From NCBI GenBank assembly GCA_030603445.1, contig JAUVXU010000005.1:40926-104925 (forward strand): 64,000 nucleotides of DNA, written 5' to 3'. Source of the stretch: Methanomicrobia archaeon (lineage in GTDB: Archaea; Methanobacteriota_B; Thermococci; Methanofastidiosales; NM3). Under the pieces are notes generated by a model. That model worked only from the letters and a program-made list of their open reading frames with translations, ran no database searches and was not told the origin of the DNA. Shown in pieces: positions 53,597 through 62,220 of this stretch (its first letter is position 1; each line of letters begins with the position of its first letter). The position numbers and the translations under genes were made by a program.

Positions 53597-53704
53597 TTAA
53601 ACTTTATTATTATATTTTTTCAAATCAACATCTATTCTGCCAAAAATAGGGCGCTGGCCCGTAATACTTGCAATAATATATCTGTTTTTCGTATTTGGCA
53701 GCAT
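53597..53704 (-). CDS. Candidate small protein, 35 aa, with own promoter
   Basis: Frame MLPNTKNRYIIASITGQRP followed by FGRIDVDLKK, ending 35 bases before the PUA gene. TTTAAATACT at 53731-53740 is a good TATA box, about 26 bases before the start site expected just ahead of the ATG, so a near-leaderless message is likely. The PUA operon may use the same promoter. The peptide is mixed in composition, unlike random AT-rich translation. I recognise no family. Confidence 0.4.
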   Translation of the reverse strand: MLPNTKNRYIIASITGQRPIFGRIDVDLKKYNNKV

Positions 53705-53821
53705 TCTATGATGTTAATTATCTATAATTAAGTATTTAAAAAGTTTGTTAAAACGCCCTACAAATAACAATTCCAAACTTATCCTAAATATTCTAAAATA
53801 GAAAGAATAGGAAAAAGGAAT

Positions 53822-54979
53822 TTACAGCCCTGCAAGATCCCTTATCTCATCCACCCGGGACAAGCATTCCCATGTAAAGTCCGGGTCGTTTCGGCCGAAA
53901 TGTCCATATGCTGCCGTCTTCTTGTAGATGGGCCTCTTAAGGTCCAGATAATCTATTATCGCCCTAGGACGCATGTCAAACACTTCCCGTACCATCTCAT
54001 TGAGCCTTTCCAACGGGATCTTATTTGTTCCCTTGCAATCCACATATACTGACACGGGTTGTGCTACCCCAATGGCATATGCAAGCTGCACCTCGCAGCT
54101 ATCGGCAACATCTGCTGCAACTATGTTCTTTGCTATATGCCTTGCCATGTACGAAGCAGACCTATCCACCTTGCTTGGGTCTTTTCCAGAGAAACATCCC
54201 CCGCCGTGGCTTCCGACACCGCCATATGTGTCAACGATTATCTTTCTTCCCGTAAGCCCACAGTCTACCAACGGGCCGCCAAACTCAAACCTGCCTGTCG
54301 CATTTATGAGAAATTCTGTGTCATCCCTCAATAGATCCTTAGGGATCGTTGGTATTATGACCTGCTCGATTATCTCCTTTCTTATAACCTCGTTTTTTGC
54401 AATTGGGTCATGCTGGGCCGCAATGACCACTGTGTCGATATGATCAGGTGCGCCGTCCTTGTAAACAACGCTTACCTGGCTCTTTCCATCCGGGCGAAGG
54501 AAAGGGAGTGTGAGATCCTTTCTTACTTCAGCAAGCCTCTGGGCCAAGCGGTGAGCAAGTAATATTGGAAGCGGCATGAAGCTGTCGGTCTCCTTGCAGG
54601 CATAACCAAACGTTATGCCCTGGTCGCCAGCACCCTGTTCATGCCCAGGCGTCTGGTTCACACCTAATGCAATATCGCGGGACTGTTCATCAATAGATGT
54701 AACGACCGCGCATGTCTGGTAGTCAAATCCCATGCGCGCATCAGTGTATCCTATCTCTTTTATGGTCTTCCTGACTACGCTAGGTATATCAACATAAGCT
54801 TCGGTTGTGATCTCTCCGGCGATAAAAGCCAATCCTGTGGTGACAAGCGTCTCACATGCCACACGAGCATCGGGGTCCTTTGTCAAGATAGCATCGAGAA
54901 TGCCATCAGATATCTGGTCCGCCACTTTATCTGGATGCCCTTCACTCACCGATTCAGAAGTAAATATATAATTTGCCAT
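53822..54979 (-). CDS. metK: S-adenosylmethionine synthetase, bacterial type
   Basis: 385 residues from the ATG at 54977-54979 ([21 protein letters not shown]); a TTG two codons earlier is possible. All bacterial/eukaryal MetK motifs are present: [57 protein letters not shown] and [11 protein letters not shown]. Archaea usually have an unrelated-looking archaeal MAT, so this gene was probably acquired from bacteria, unless both coexist. It is separated by 63 bases from the aminopeptidase gene. Confidence 0.95.
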   Translation of the reverse strand: MANYIFTSESVSEGHPDKVADQISDGILDAILTKDPDARVACETLVTTGLAFIAGEITTEAYVDIPSVVRKTIKEIGYTDARMGFDYQTCAVVTSIDEQSRDIALGVNQTPGHEQGAGDQGITFGYACKETDSFMPLPILLAHRLAQRLAEVRKDLTLPFLRPDGKSQVSVVYKDGAPDHIDTVVIAAQHDPIAKNEVIRKEIIEQVIIPTIPKDLLRDDTEFLINATGRFEFGGPLVDCGLTGRKIIVDTYGGVGSHGGGCFSGKDPSKVDRSASYMARHIAKNIVAADVADSCEVQLAYAIGVAQPVSVYVDCKGTNKIPLERLNEMVREVFDMRPRAIIDYLDLKRPIYKKTAAYGHFGRNDPDFTWECLSRVDEIRDLAGL

Positions 54980-55042
54980 ATACAAAAAAATCTTTTTCTC
55001 TTTTTATATATTTTATGGTAAAAAAAATTCGTATAACCGAAA

Positions 55043-55990
55043 TCACAAAATCCAATTTCCTTTATCTATTACCTTTTTCCCATCAAGATAAAGGGTGGGC
55101 CTGGTAATAATCCCGTCCAGATGCGATGGAGATGAAACCGTTCCCCCGAATGTTGCATTGTCCCCAAGAGCTATATGAATAGTCCCCTTGGTCTTCTCAT
55201 CCTCAAGCGTTGCCCCTGTTATTATTGCTGATGCATTTGTCCCGATGCCAAGTTCTGCTATGTTTCGTGCGCTATCGCCATAAGGTCTAAGCACTTCCTC
55301 AAGCTTTCCTGCCTCGCTTTTGCCTTCTATTCCTGTTGCCATCCCGTCCTTAACAATAATACGCAGTGGTTCATCCAACTTGCCGACACTTGCCATGGAA
55401 GCGTCTATTATAAGCGTCCCGTTCGCCGTTCCTTCAACTGGTGCGATAAACGCCTCTCCTGCAGGTATGTTCCCAAAAGCTCCCTTTTTTGTGTAGAGGC
55501 CGCTGTCATACTCCCCTTTTCGCCCTTTAATAGAAAATGACAGGTCTGTTCCCAGGTCTGTTGTTATGTGCACATCTGAAGCTTCGGTAAGCGCCTTTGA
55601 CCAGCGGCGGCCGTCCTTTTCCATTGTATCCACATCAGCATCAGATAGTCGCATGAGCATGTCTTTTGTTATATGGGGCATGGATGCCACGCGAGCCCCT
55701 GTAATACAAGCGTTCTTTCGTGCCTGCGTATGGGAAAGCGACTTGATCGTCGGAAGAAGCAGTACATCGGCATCCTCCATTGCCAGAGCCACATTTTCTG
55801 GTGGCTCCTCGCCATGGGAGGCGCGCTCCCTCATTATAATAAGGACAGGTTCGCTGCAGTACTCTTGTGCCGCGTCAAAGAACAGCTTTCCTATGTCAAA
55901 TAGCACATTATCAGTAACTATTACCACGGACTCGTTCTCTTTCACACCCATTGAAGAGCGCAGTATCGTCCTGCAGGCATCCTTTAACAT
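55043..55990 (-). CDS. M29-like aminopeptidase (COG2309)
   Basis: 315 residues of the leucyl aminopeptidase/thermophilic metalloprotease group. Pieces seen are GIGTNASAIITGATLEDEKTKG, GTIHIALGDNATFGG and SSPSHLDGIITRPTLYLDG, which in the family carry metal-binding Glu, His and Asp. The archaeal short form is about this length. The start overlaps the PanK stop by one base (TAATG). Its operon partners (OPT transporter) suggest peptide uptake followed by peptide breakdown. Confidence 0.8.
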   Translation of the reverse strand: MLKDACRTILRSSMGVKENESVVIVTDNVLFDIGKLFFDAAQEYCSEPVLIIMRERASHGEEPPENVALAMEDADVLLLPTIKSLSHTQARKNACITGARVASMPHITKDMLMRLSDADVDTMEKDGRRWSKALTEASDVHITTDLGTDLSFSIKGRKGEYDSGLYTKKGAFGNIPAGEAFIAPVEGTANGTLIIDASMASVGKLDEPLRIIVKDGMATGIEGKSEAGKLEEVLRPYGDSARNIAELGIGTNASAIITGATLEDEKTKGTIHIALGDNATFGGTVSSPSHLDGIITRPTLYLDGKKVIDKGNWIL

Positions 55991-56814
55991 TACTTTTTCT
56001 CCTTGAGGTAAACGTGCAGCGCCGCGCCTATTGCAGTGGCATTTTCTGCATCTTTTGGTTTATGAAAAGAAACGCCGAAAAGCTCGCCTACGCCTGCAAG
56101 TATGTCCTGTGTTTGTGGTATCTGGGTCAGCTTTCCGATTATTATTATGTCCTTGAAGTTATTTGCGCGAGCGGCAAAGACTGCAAGCACCCCTATTGAT
56201 TGGCACACAAGATTTATTATAGCAAGCGCCTTGTCGCTATCGTTGGCATCATCTGTCACCTTGCCAAAGTTAGATGCTGTCGCAGTTTCCGGAAGGCCGT
56301 TAATAGGGCCGCCAGATATATCCCCCACGGTAAGATCGACATTTCGCAAGTCGCCATCCTTGGCCTTTCGCGTAATTGTATTTATGGAAGACATGTTCAA
56401 GATAAGCTTTGAAAGGCCCATAAGCGTTCCGCCGCCTACGCCGCTTCCGCCCCAGTGAGATATATTCCTGCCACTTACGCGCACAAGGGCAGTTCCTGTC
56501 CCCATGCTCACAACTATCGCCTTATCGATTCCTGCAAGCTTTGAGCCTGCTGTCCCGATGGACGTGAACTCATCTACTTTCACAACGGAAATGCCAAGAA
56601 GGGAGCTGCCCAGACTAGCTGAACCCACGCCTGTTGCGGCTATAACATCCACATCAGAAAGAGACGCACCCAATGTTTCGATTATCTTTGCAAGTGCGCC
56701 TGCTGCAGCAGTTATGGGGTCGCTTGCCTCAACGGTGACAACAGAACTTATGTCCCCATCAATCAATGCCACCGCATCTGTTGTGGTTCCCCCTATATCT
56801 ATGCCTACTATCAT
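55990..56814 (-). CDS. Type II pantothenate kinase-like protein
   Basis: 274 residues, ASKHA fold of the eukaryotic/staphylococcal PanK type: VGIDIGGTTTDAV (phosphate 1), SMGTGTALV (phosphate 2), SHWGGSGVGGGTLMGL, DLTVGDISG with TASNFGKV, and IIIIGKLT. It would phosphorylate pantothenate for coenzyme A. Archaea normally use pantoate kinase and phosphopantothenate synthetase, so this is unexpected. It could be a related kinase with another substrate. It lies between the OPT transporter and aminopeptidase genes in a tight operon. Confidence 0.7.
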   Translation of the reverse strand: MIVGIDIGGTTTDAVALIDGDISSVVTVEASDPITAAAGALAKIIETLGASLSDVDVIAATGVGSASLGSSLLGISVVKVDEFTSIGTAGSKLAGIDKAIVVSMGTGTALVRVSGRNISHWGGSGVGGGTLMGLSKLILNMSSINTITRKAKDGDLRNVDLTVGDISGGPINGLPETATASNFGKVTDDANDSDKALAIINLVCQSIGVLAVFAARANNFKDIIIIGKLTQIPQTQDILAGVGELFGVSFHKPKDAENATAIGAALHVYLKEKK

Positions 56815-56821
56815 AGATTCG

Positions 56822-58558
56822 TCATCTCCTGTTCCATAACGTATATATGAGTGTTAATAGAAGCCCGATGCCAAATACCATCATTACAGAATGAATGGCG
56901 GATGTAAATTCCATGCCAGCAACGAAGAGTGCGGCAGTAAGGAAACCTGCTATGCCTTCTCCCCCCATGAGCCCTGCAGAAACGAGCACTCCAGTATGCT
57001 CCTTATCCGGTCTTTTTTTTGCAACTATGTAGCGTATCAGCCCGCCTATTGCAAGGAGGATTCCAAATGTCATGCCAAGAAACATCCCGATGCCAAACGC
57101 CATTGCAGAGAATGGAAGCTTCTTTTTTACTATTTTTGTAAAAAGTTCGTAGACGAATGCTAGGGCAAATCCCCCATAAAACGCGATAGGATGTGCAAAT
57201 CCGAAGATGCTTCCTGCAACAAGCTGCGCCTGCGGTGCAGGCATCTGTGCAGTGAACAAGACATCAGAATATCCCTTAAGGACCACCTCAAGAACTATTG
57301 GAGCGGCAATACCTGCGATAATAACGCATATAAGGTCCACCTTCACGATGTCCTTTGGCCTTGTGCCTATTATCTTTGCTGACTTGTAATCATGCCCGAT
57401 ATCCCCAGATATTGCGGCAGCAACAGATACGAAAGTTACTACCATAAATGCTGCAAGGTAGCCAAGATCCATCCTGAGCGCTGAGTAGGTCCCTAAACAG
57501 ACAAGGCCTATTATTATCCCGAACTGCTCAAGAGGGTCTATGTTCGTCTCCCCGGTCATTCGTGCGGCAACTGTTGCCATTATCCAAACGCCAAGCACGC
57601 TTATTGCAGCTGCAAGCACGTGTACGCCTGCAATCATCATTACTATGAATGAAAGCACCGAGACAAATGGCGTTGCCTTTAAGTACCAAGGCCCGCTGAA
57701 GTTAAAAAGCGGGGCAAATATCTTTTTTACTTTGGGGCCCACGTAAGCTACAAAAAATCCTATGCCGCTTCCAAGCACGATTCCCATTCCCGCGTTTTGT
57801 ATAAATGATATGGCATCGCCGCCGACCCACTGGCCTGCGACCATGGCAGGTATTAACACCAGCCAGCCAATAACAGCTCCCCCAAACCATGAGTTGATGG
57901 CTATACGCGGCCCAAGGATATACCCGATGCCTATTGCAAGCGGCATTGCAGTAAGTGTTATGTAGATTCCGTAGACTGCCAGGCTTGTGAGTGTTACTCC
58001 TAGCGGGATGTAAATATCACGGGAAAGTGCAAAAAGGCCTGCGAAAAGCACCGTAAAGGCAATTAGCATCGCCCCCTTTCCTCCGCTCATCTGTGCTTTA
58101 AGTATCTCTGCCCCTGCAGCCCCCGAAGGGTAGGGCAGCTTTTCCTCATCAACAAACGTTCTTCTCACTGGAACGGACAGAAACACGCCAAGCACGCCTC
58201 CGCTAACACAGACTAATGCAAGAAGGTACGGGTCTATCATGTCTATCTCAACGCCCATATGGTCTCGCAAAAAAATTATTCCAGGAACTGTGAAAGCAAC
58301 GGCTGATGCCATAAGCCCGCCTATGGTCCCCCCTGCCTGGGCGACGTTCACCTCGTGTATTGAAACAGGGCTAAAGTGTGAAAATACCTTTAAGATGCCT
58401 GCTGATGCCATCACTGAGAAGATTATCGGCCATGGGAGCGCCCCAAGGCGCAGTGCTATGTAGGTCGAGGTGGAAAGCAGGAACAAAGTTAAGGCAACTG
58501 CCACAACTAGCGGCCTTATGCCAAATCCAGATCCTCCCTCCTCCTCAGGAATTATCAT
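56822..58558 (-). CDS. OPT-family oligopeptide transporter
   Basis: 578 residues with about 14-16 membrane helices. Family features: ALTLFLLSTSTYIALRLGALPWPII near the start, QAGGTIGGLMASAVAFTVPG, and LPYPSGAAGAEILKA. OPT carriers import oligopeptides or metal-chelator complexes driven by protons. The start overlaps the DUF2666-like gene by four bases. With the M29-like aminopeptidase it suggests a peptide-scavenging operon. Confidence 0.9.
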   Translation of the reverse strand: MIIPEEEGGSGFGIRPLVVAVALTLFLLSTSTYIALRLGALPWPIIFSVMASAGILKVFSHFSPVSIHEVNVAQAGGTIGGLMASAVAFTVPGIIFLRDHMGVEIDMIDPYLLALVCVSGGVLGVFLSVPVRRTFVDEEKLPYPSGAAGAEILKAQMSGGKGAMLIAFTVLFAGLFALSRDIYIPLGVTLTSLAVYGIYITLTAMPLAIGIGYILGPRIAINSWFGGAVIGWLVLIPAMVAGQWVGGDAISFIQNAGMGIVLGSGIGFFVAYVGPKVKKIFAPLFNFSGPWYLKATPFVSVLSFIVMMIAGVHVLAAAISVLGVWIMATVAARMTGETNIDPLEQFGIIIGLVCLGTYSALRMDLGYLAAFMVVTFVSVAAAISGDIGHDYKSAKIIGTRPKDIVKVDLICVIIAGIAAPIVLEVVLKGYSDVLFTAQMPAPQAQLVAGSIFGFAHPIAFYGGFALAFVYELFTKIVKKKLPFSAMAFGIGMFLGMTFGILLAIGGLIRYIVAKKRPDKEHTGVLVSAGLMGGEGIAGFLTAALFVAGMEFTSAIHSVMMVFGIGLLLTLIYTLWNRR

Positions 58559-58977
58559 CCTAATCGCCTGTTCTTGGCATTCATATACTTGTCAAGGGCC
58601 TTTATGCTAACCATGTTCATGCTTAGCTTTCTTAGGACAAGTTCTGAGAAAAGGCCTTTGTACACCTCAAGCTTGTTCTTATCAGTTGTGAACTCCTTAA
58701 GCATGCGTGTTGTCTTTGGCGACCTGAGGGCTTTTATGACGTCTGTTACTTCCTCCCCTTTAAGCTTCCCGGAAGGTACCATCTCGTCAACCTTTTCCTC
58801 CAGTGCCGATACGTTGAACTCTTCCTCAAGGAAAGGGTATATTTTATTATTTACTGTTTCACGAACTGAAAAGAGAAGGCGCGCTACGTCCAGATCATCT
58901 GTGTTCTCATCAACCTTCGTTTTTTTAACAGTTATCCATGACTTGTATTTTGCCGAAAAAGTGATATGATCGTCCAT
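58555..58977 (-). CDS. DUF2666-like archaeal protein
   Basis: 140 residues from the ATG at 58975-58977 (MDDHITFSAKYKSWITVKK); a GTG at 58986 is in frame. The opening and the helical, acidic/basic remainder recall an archaeal protein family of unknown function (DUF2666); by eye I cannot be certain. It is the first gene of the OPT-PanK-aminopeptidase operon. TATTTATTATATG (59004-59020 region) is a good TATA box giving a nearly leaderless start. Confidence 0.55.
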   Translation of the reverse strand: MDDHITFSAKYKSWITVKKTKVDENTDDLDVARLLFSVRETVNNKIYPFLEEEFNVSALEEKVDEMVPSGKLKGEEVTDVIKALRSPKTTRMLKEFTTDKNKLEVYKGLFSELVLRKLSMNMVSIKALDKYMNAKNRRLG

Positions 58978-59032
58978 AATAATCACAGGGGATTAACGAT
59001 AGCATATAATAAATACTTTTCTAATTAAATGC

Positions 59033-59080
59033 GGCTTTGGATATAAAGTACCTAATTGAACATAAAGTCAAATCAGTGAA
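59033..59080. repeat. Dispersed repeat, copy B (pair of 34373-34421)
   Basis: GGCTTTG-(3)-ATAAAGTACC-(6)-AACATAAAG-(7)-AGTGAA on the plus strand. It differs from copy A in the spacers and by one base in length. It lies at the edge between the OPT operon promoter and the AT-rich accessory island. Confidence 0.6.
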
Positions 59081-59156
59081 AAAATTACATAAACAAAAAA
59101 ACTTAGTAATTAAAAAGGAACTAAAAATTATGGTGAGTTAAAATTTTATTAAAGCT

Positions 59157-59465
59157 TTATTTATCTTTTATTATTCCTTCTCTTAAATATGTTTTTATAA
59201 GGTCTTCTTTACTAAATGGACAATCAATTAAACCTAAAACATTAGAGTTGGATATCTTTAGTTCTTTTGCTATTAATGATAAAAGTTTATTACCATACTC
59301 TGGATGGCTAAGGCTGATATAAGTGCGAATACTAGTTTTTTTACCATTATATATAAATGTATAAACAAAATGTTTTCTTCTTTTATTTTTTTTAGATATT
59401 TCAAAACCTTTTTCTCTTAAAGCTTTTTCAATATTTTTAGCTTTCCTTGTTGGCACGTTAATCAC
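59157..59465 (-). CDS. HicA-like toxin candidate
   Basis: 102 residues: RKAKNIEKALREKGFEI, then KRRKHFVYTFIYNGKKTSIRTYISLSHPEYG, then LLSLIAKELKIS. The helix-strand-strand-strand-helix order and the central His after basic residues fit the small dsRBD-like fold of HicA mRNA interferases, though the GSHH motif itself is not seen. Last gene of a three-gene unit; its start overlaps the preceding gene by four bases, as in toxin-antitoxin pairs. High AT and Lys/Ile/Asn content differ from flanking genes. Confidence 0.45.
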   Translation of the reverse strand: MINVPTRKAKNIEKALREKGFEISKKNKRRKHFVYTFIYNGKKTSIRTYISLSHPEYGNKLLSLIAKELKISNSNVLGLIDCPFSKEDLIKTYLREGIIKDK

Positions 59466-59941
59466 TGAAAATAAGATTTTATTTTATCTCTTAATTCTAT
59501 TGCATCTTTAGTAAATTCTATAGAATTGTCTTCGACATATTCTTCATAGAGCATCTCTAATTTTTCGTCTATGATTTCTATTGCTTTCTTAAAAGTATTT
59601 GCAAAAGCGTATAAACCTAATTTTTCATTATTAATTTCAATGTTATTATTTACATTATTAGAAATTAGTTCTAATTCAAGTGGTTTTTTCAATTCCAATA
59701 AATTTCCATTATACACGACTTCTTTTCGGGAGATATATGTCAATGTATATATGTTAGGAATATGTCCAGTTAGTGTTGTATACATGGCGGTATAAACAGA
59801 ACTAAATGTTATTTGTGCAACAGGAGTGTAATAACCAGAGCTAGATGTAGATGCCATATATCCATACGGCATATTTGCATAATCTCCTTTCTTAGAATCA
59901 TGCCGTGAACTATTCAAAATTAATTCATTTCCTCTAAACAT
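59462..59941 (-). CDS. Antitoxin candidate/unknown partner of the HicA-like gene
   Basis: 159 residues. The N-terminal half is Tyr/Thr/Ser-rich and beta-like (YTPVAQITFSSVYTAM), and the C-terminal half is helical with LGLYAFANTFKKAIEIIDEKLEMLYEEY, a pattern reminiscent of HicB-type partners. No DNA-binding motif is evident. Coupled by a four-base overlap to the toxin candidate. I do not recognise the family with certainty; the antitoxin reading is inferred from order and coupling. Confidence 0.4.
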   Translation of the reverse strand: MFRGNELILNSSRHDSKKGDYANMPYGYMASTSSSGYYTPVAQITFSSVYTAMYTTLTGHIPNIYTLTYISRKEVVYNGNLLELKKPLELELISNNVNNNIEINNEKLGLYAFANTFKKAIEIIDEKLEMLYEEYVEDNSIEFTKDAIELRDKIKSYFQ

Positions 59942-59946
59942 ATAAC

Positions 59947-60189
59947 CTACTCTTTTCTTAATAGCTCTTCTGGTACATTTGCAGTTACTATGTTCTCACT
60001 TTTTATAACATATATGGGTTCACCAGTTTCTTCTATATAATCGTTTTTTAATTTATAAACTGTTGCCAAAACTAATTTTACCTTTAATTCAGTCCCATCC
60101 TTTAGTTTATAAACATTCCATTCTTCTTTAGAGGATATGACATCTTCAACTTCAACTTCAACTTTTTTACCTCTGTAAGATATTATCAT
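59947..60189 (-). CDS. Small beta-rich protein of unknown function (toxin locus)
   Basis: 80 residues, beta-rich: MIISYRGKKVEVEVEDVIS, DGTELKVKLVLATVYKL, PIYVIKSENIVTANVP. Five bases before the antitoxin candidate, so first gene of the unit. AAGTGA before the ATG is a weak ribosome-binding site, and ATTATTTAAAG near 60220 a TATA-like box. No known function. Confidence 0.5.
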   Translation of the reverse strand: MIISYRGKKVEVEVEDVISSKEEWNVYKLKDGTELKVKLVLATVYKLKNDYIEETGEPIYVIKSENIVTANVPEELLRKE

Positions 60190-60311
60190 TTTATATCACT
60201 TTGATATTTTTGAATGTTAAACTTTAAATAATTATTCGTAAAGGGGGTTTTGTACAAAAAAGATTTTTAGAAAAAAATAAACCATTAAAAACTTGCTAAT
60301 AATAACTTGAG

Positions 60312-61574
60312 TTAAGTATTAACATCTTCGGATTGAATATGATTTATAAGTTCTGACAGCTGATTATAACCATATAATTTAATATTATTATTCTTAATCT
60401 CACTATCTAGTTTATCCGATTCATTAATAGCCGACTTGATTTCTTCTGAAGAATAATTTACAATTAAATTAGATTCATTGAATTTTACATTTTTTTCTTT
60501 TTCCCATTTTTTTATGTTTTTATTTATCTGGGCTATAGGGGCTAAAAACCTTGTAGCGATTTTGTCTTTTCTTTGAGAAGAAATTTTATCAAAACATTTT
60601 ATTTCCATATAGATTTGTTTGTCCCCTTTAGTAATAACAAAATCTGTTTCATTGGTATTTTCTGTATATAAATTGCACAAAAATGAAATTTCATTTTTGT
60701 TTAATAAATAAGCAATCATATAGGGGTAAAATCCCCCTTCTTTCAAAATTCTTTTAGATATATCTGGTAAAAAAGAATAGAATTTTATTTTTTTAGATTC
60801 ATTCCCACATTTAGGACAAAATATTACATCTGGAGTTTCCATATGGGGTAAAAAGATAGCTATAAAAGGAGGGTTGCTGTAAGTATGATATTTTACCATA
60901 TTACAAACGTATACTGTTAAAACAGGGTATGTTACACCCATTTTCTTTATTTTTTCAAGGGCATTATCATCTATGGTTCCTTTTTTATTATCTTCGATTA
61001 GTGATAGTACCAATAAGGGTATTAATGAAGCTATAGAATAAAAATCTGCGTTTTCTGGAAGAAATACTTTCATTTCCTTTTCCAGAATTTTTCTATTATT
61101 TTCATCAAATGATAAAGGTATATCATCCTCTTTAAACCTTTTTATAATATCCTTTAAAGATGCTTTTTGTATTTGTTCTATTTCTTTTTGGGGTAACTCA
61201 GCTATGGCTTTTATTCCAAATGCGGAAACTTGCATATAAAAATTAGTTAATTTCTCCACGTAGGGCAATACTTCAGTTTCCATTTTAGATTCGTAATGCG
61301 ATTTTATCATTTCTATTGCTTTTTTTTCAATTTCATCAGCTTGCACTAATATGGCCCTATTTTTGAATTTTTTAAGATAGAAATATTTTCTATGATTAGA
61401 AAAAAGTTTTATTAAATTGTTCTCTTTTAATATTTCGTTCATAAATATGTTCAATTCGTTTTTTGTTCTAACAATTTCAATAAAATTAGCAATGTCACTG
61501 TCTTCAATATTATTTTCAAATATCAATGTTTCTCCGTTTTCTTGATACAGAGTAACTTTATTTGATACCCGCAT
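60312..61574 (-). CDS. PD-(D/E)XK nuclease-like protein with zinc ribbon
   Basis: 420 residues, not a family I recognise. The N-terminal 250 residues are mostly helical with coiled-coil-like stretches. A zinc knuckle CPKCGNESKK lies near 255; a second pair is not obvious. The C-terminal part has TDFVITKGDKQIYMEIKCF, with the Asp and the Glu-x-Lys on following strands as in PD-(D/E)XK nucleases, then a basic helical region. The start overlaps the winged-helix gene by 17 bases, so they are one unit. Codon use and AT content set it apart from the core genome. A restriction- or abortive-infection-type effector is my inference. Confidence 0.5.
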   Translation of the reverse strand: MRVSNKVTLYQENGETLIFENNIEDSDIANFIEIVRTKNELNIFMNEILKENNLIKLFSNHRKYFYLKKFKNRAILVQADEIEKKAIEMIKSHYESKMETEVLPYVEKLTNFYMQVSAFGIKAIAELPQKEIEQIQKASLKDIIKRFKEDDIPLSFDENNRKILEKEMKVFLPENADFYSIASLIPLLVLSLIEDNKKGTIDDNALEKIKKMGVTYPVLTVYVCNMVKYHTYSNPPFIAIFLPHMETPDVIFCPKCGNESKKIKFYSFLPDISKRILKEGGFYPYMIAYLLNKNEISFLCNLYTENTNETDFVITKGDKQIYMEIKCFDKISSQRKDKIATRFLAPIAQINKNIKKWEKEKNVKFNESNLIVNYSSEEIKSAINESDKLDSEIKNNNIKLYGYNQLSELINHIQSEDVNT

Positions 61575-61980
61575 ATTCGTAAACTTCCCTTACAATAACT
61601 TCTGTAGGACTATGCTTATAATTTCGGACGAGTTCTTTTATCTTTAAATCTTCATTCTTTGATATTGAAAATAAATTGAGACTAATTTTTCCTTTTCTTG
61701 TCAAAGAATATTTATATAAAATACAATTATTGCCTTTTACTTTTTTTTCTTCAATTAGATTAAAATTCACAAGATTGTCTAAAACTTCTTGCATTTCTCG
61801 TGAATAAGGGCCATAATAATATTTTACAAATATAAATGGTGCTTCAATATTAAATTTGTATTTACCTAAATACATTAATTTTTGAAATCTTTTTCTGCCC
61901 GATATATCGCCATATTTTAGAAAATTTAATAACAGCAATTCTTTTTTTACATTATTAGCCATTATTCTAGCGTTAATCAT
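61558..61980 (-). CDS. YwgA/Panacea-like winged-helix protein
   Basis: 140 residues: a winged-helix-like domain with RKRFQKLMYLGKYKFN and FVKYYYGPYSREMQEVLDNLVNFNLI, which matches by eye the YwgA-type and Panacea (SocA) small domains that act as regulators or antitoxins. A second part has SLTRKGKISLNLF, the helix-turn-helix wing, and a helical end. GGGAG is a good ribosome-binding site before the ATG. It is the first gene of the pair with the nuclease-like protein. Confidence 0.5.
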   Translation of the reverse strand: MINARIMANNVKKELLLLNFLKYGDISGRKRFQKLMYLGKYKFNIEAPFIFVKYYYGPYSREMQEVLDNLVNFNLIEEKKVKGNNCILYKYSLTRKGKISLNLFSISKNEDLKIKELVRNYKHSPTEVIVREVYEYAGIK

Positions 61981-62220
61981 TATTGCTCCCTTATAATAAA
62001 ACTATAAAAATATTGTTATTGATTTAATAGCTTCAAAATCAAATTGCTATTTTTCTCTTTTACCCATTTTCCATCAATGAAAAGCTCTTTTTTATTTGTG
62101 GAAAGATTTGTGTGTGATTAGATTCTCATGAAAAAATAGCTTATTAAAATATGGAAGATTATGAACAATTGCCTTTTTTATTTTGTGCAATTTCCTGAGC
62201 GTATCGAGAGGACCTTTTGT
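61981..62220. other. AT-rich intergenic end of the accessory island
   Basis: About 240 bases with no supported gene. It contains the promoter of the winged-helix/nuclease pair (minus strand TATTTTTATAG near 62005) and the 3' side of mscS. No tRNA, integrase remnant or repeat B copy is visible here. Confidence 0.5.

Noticed and set aside
59033-62220. Island considered as an integrated virus or plasmid with att sites
   Set aside because: No integrase, tRNA target or matching repeat at the right end (61981-62220).
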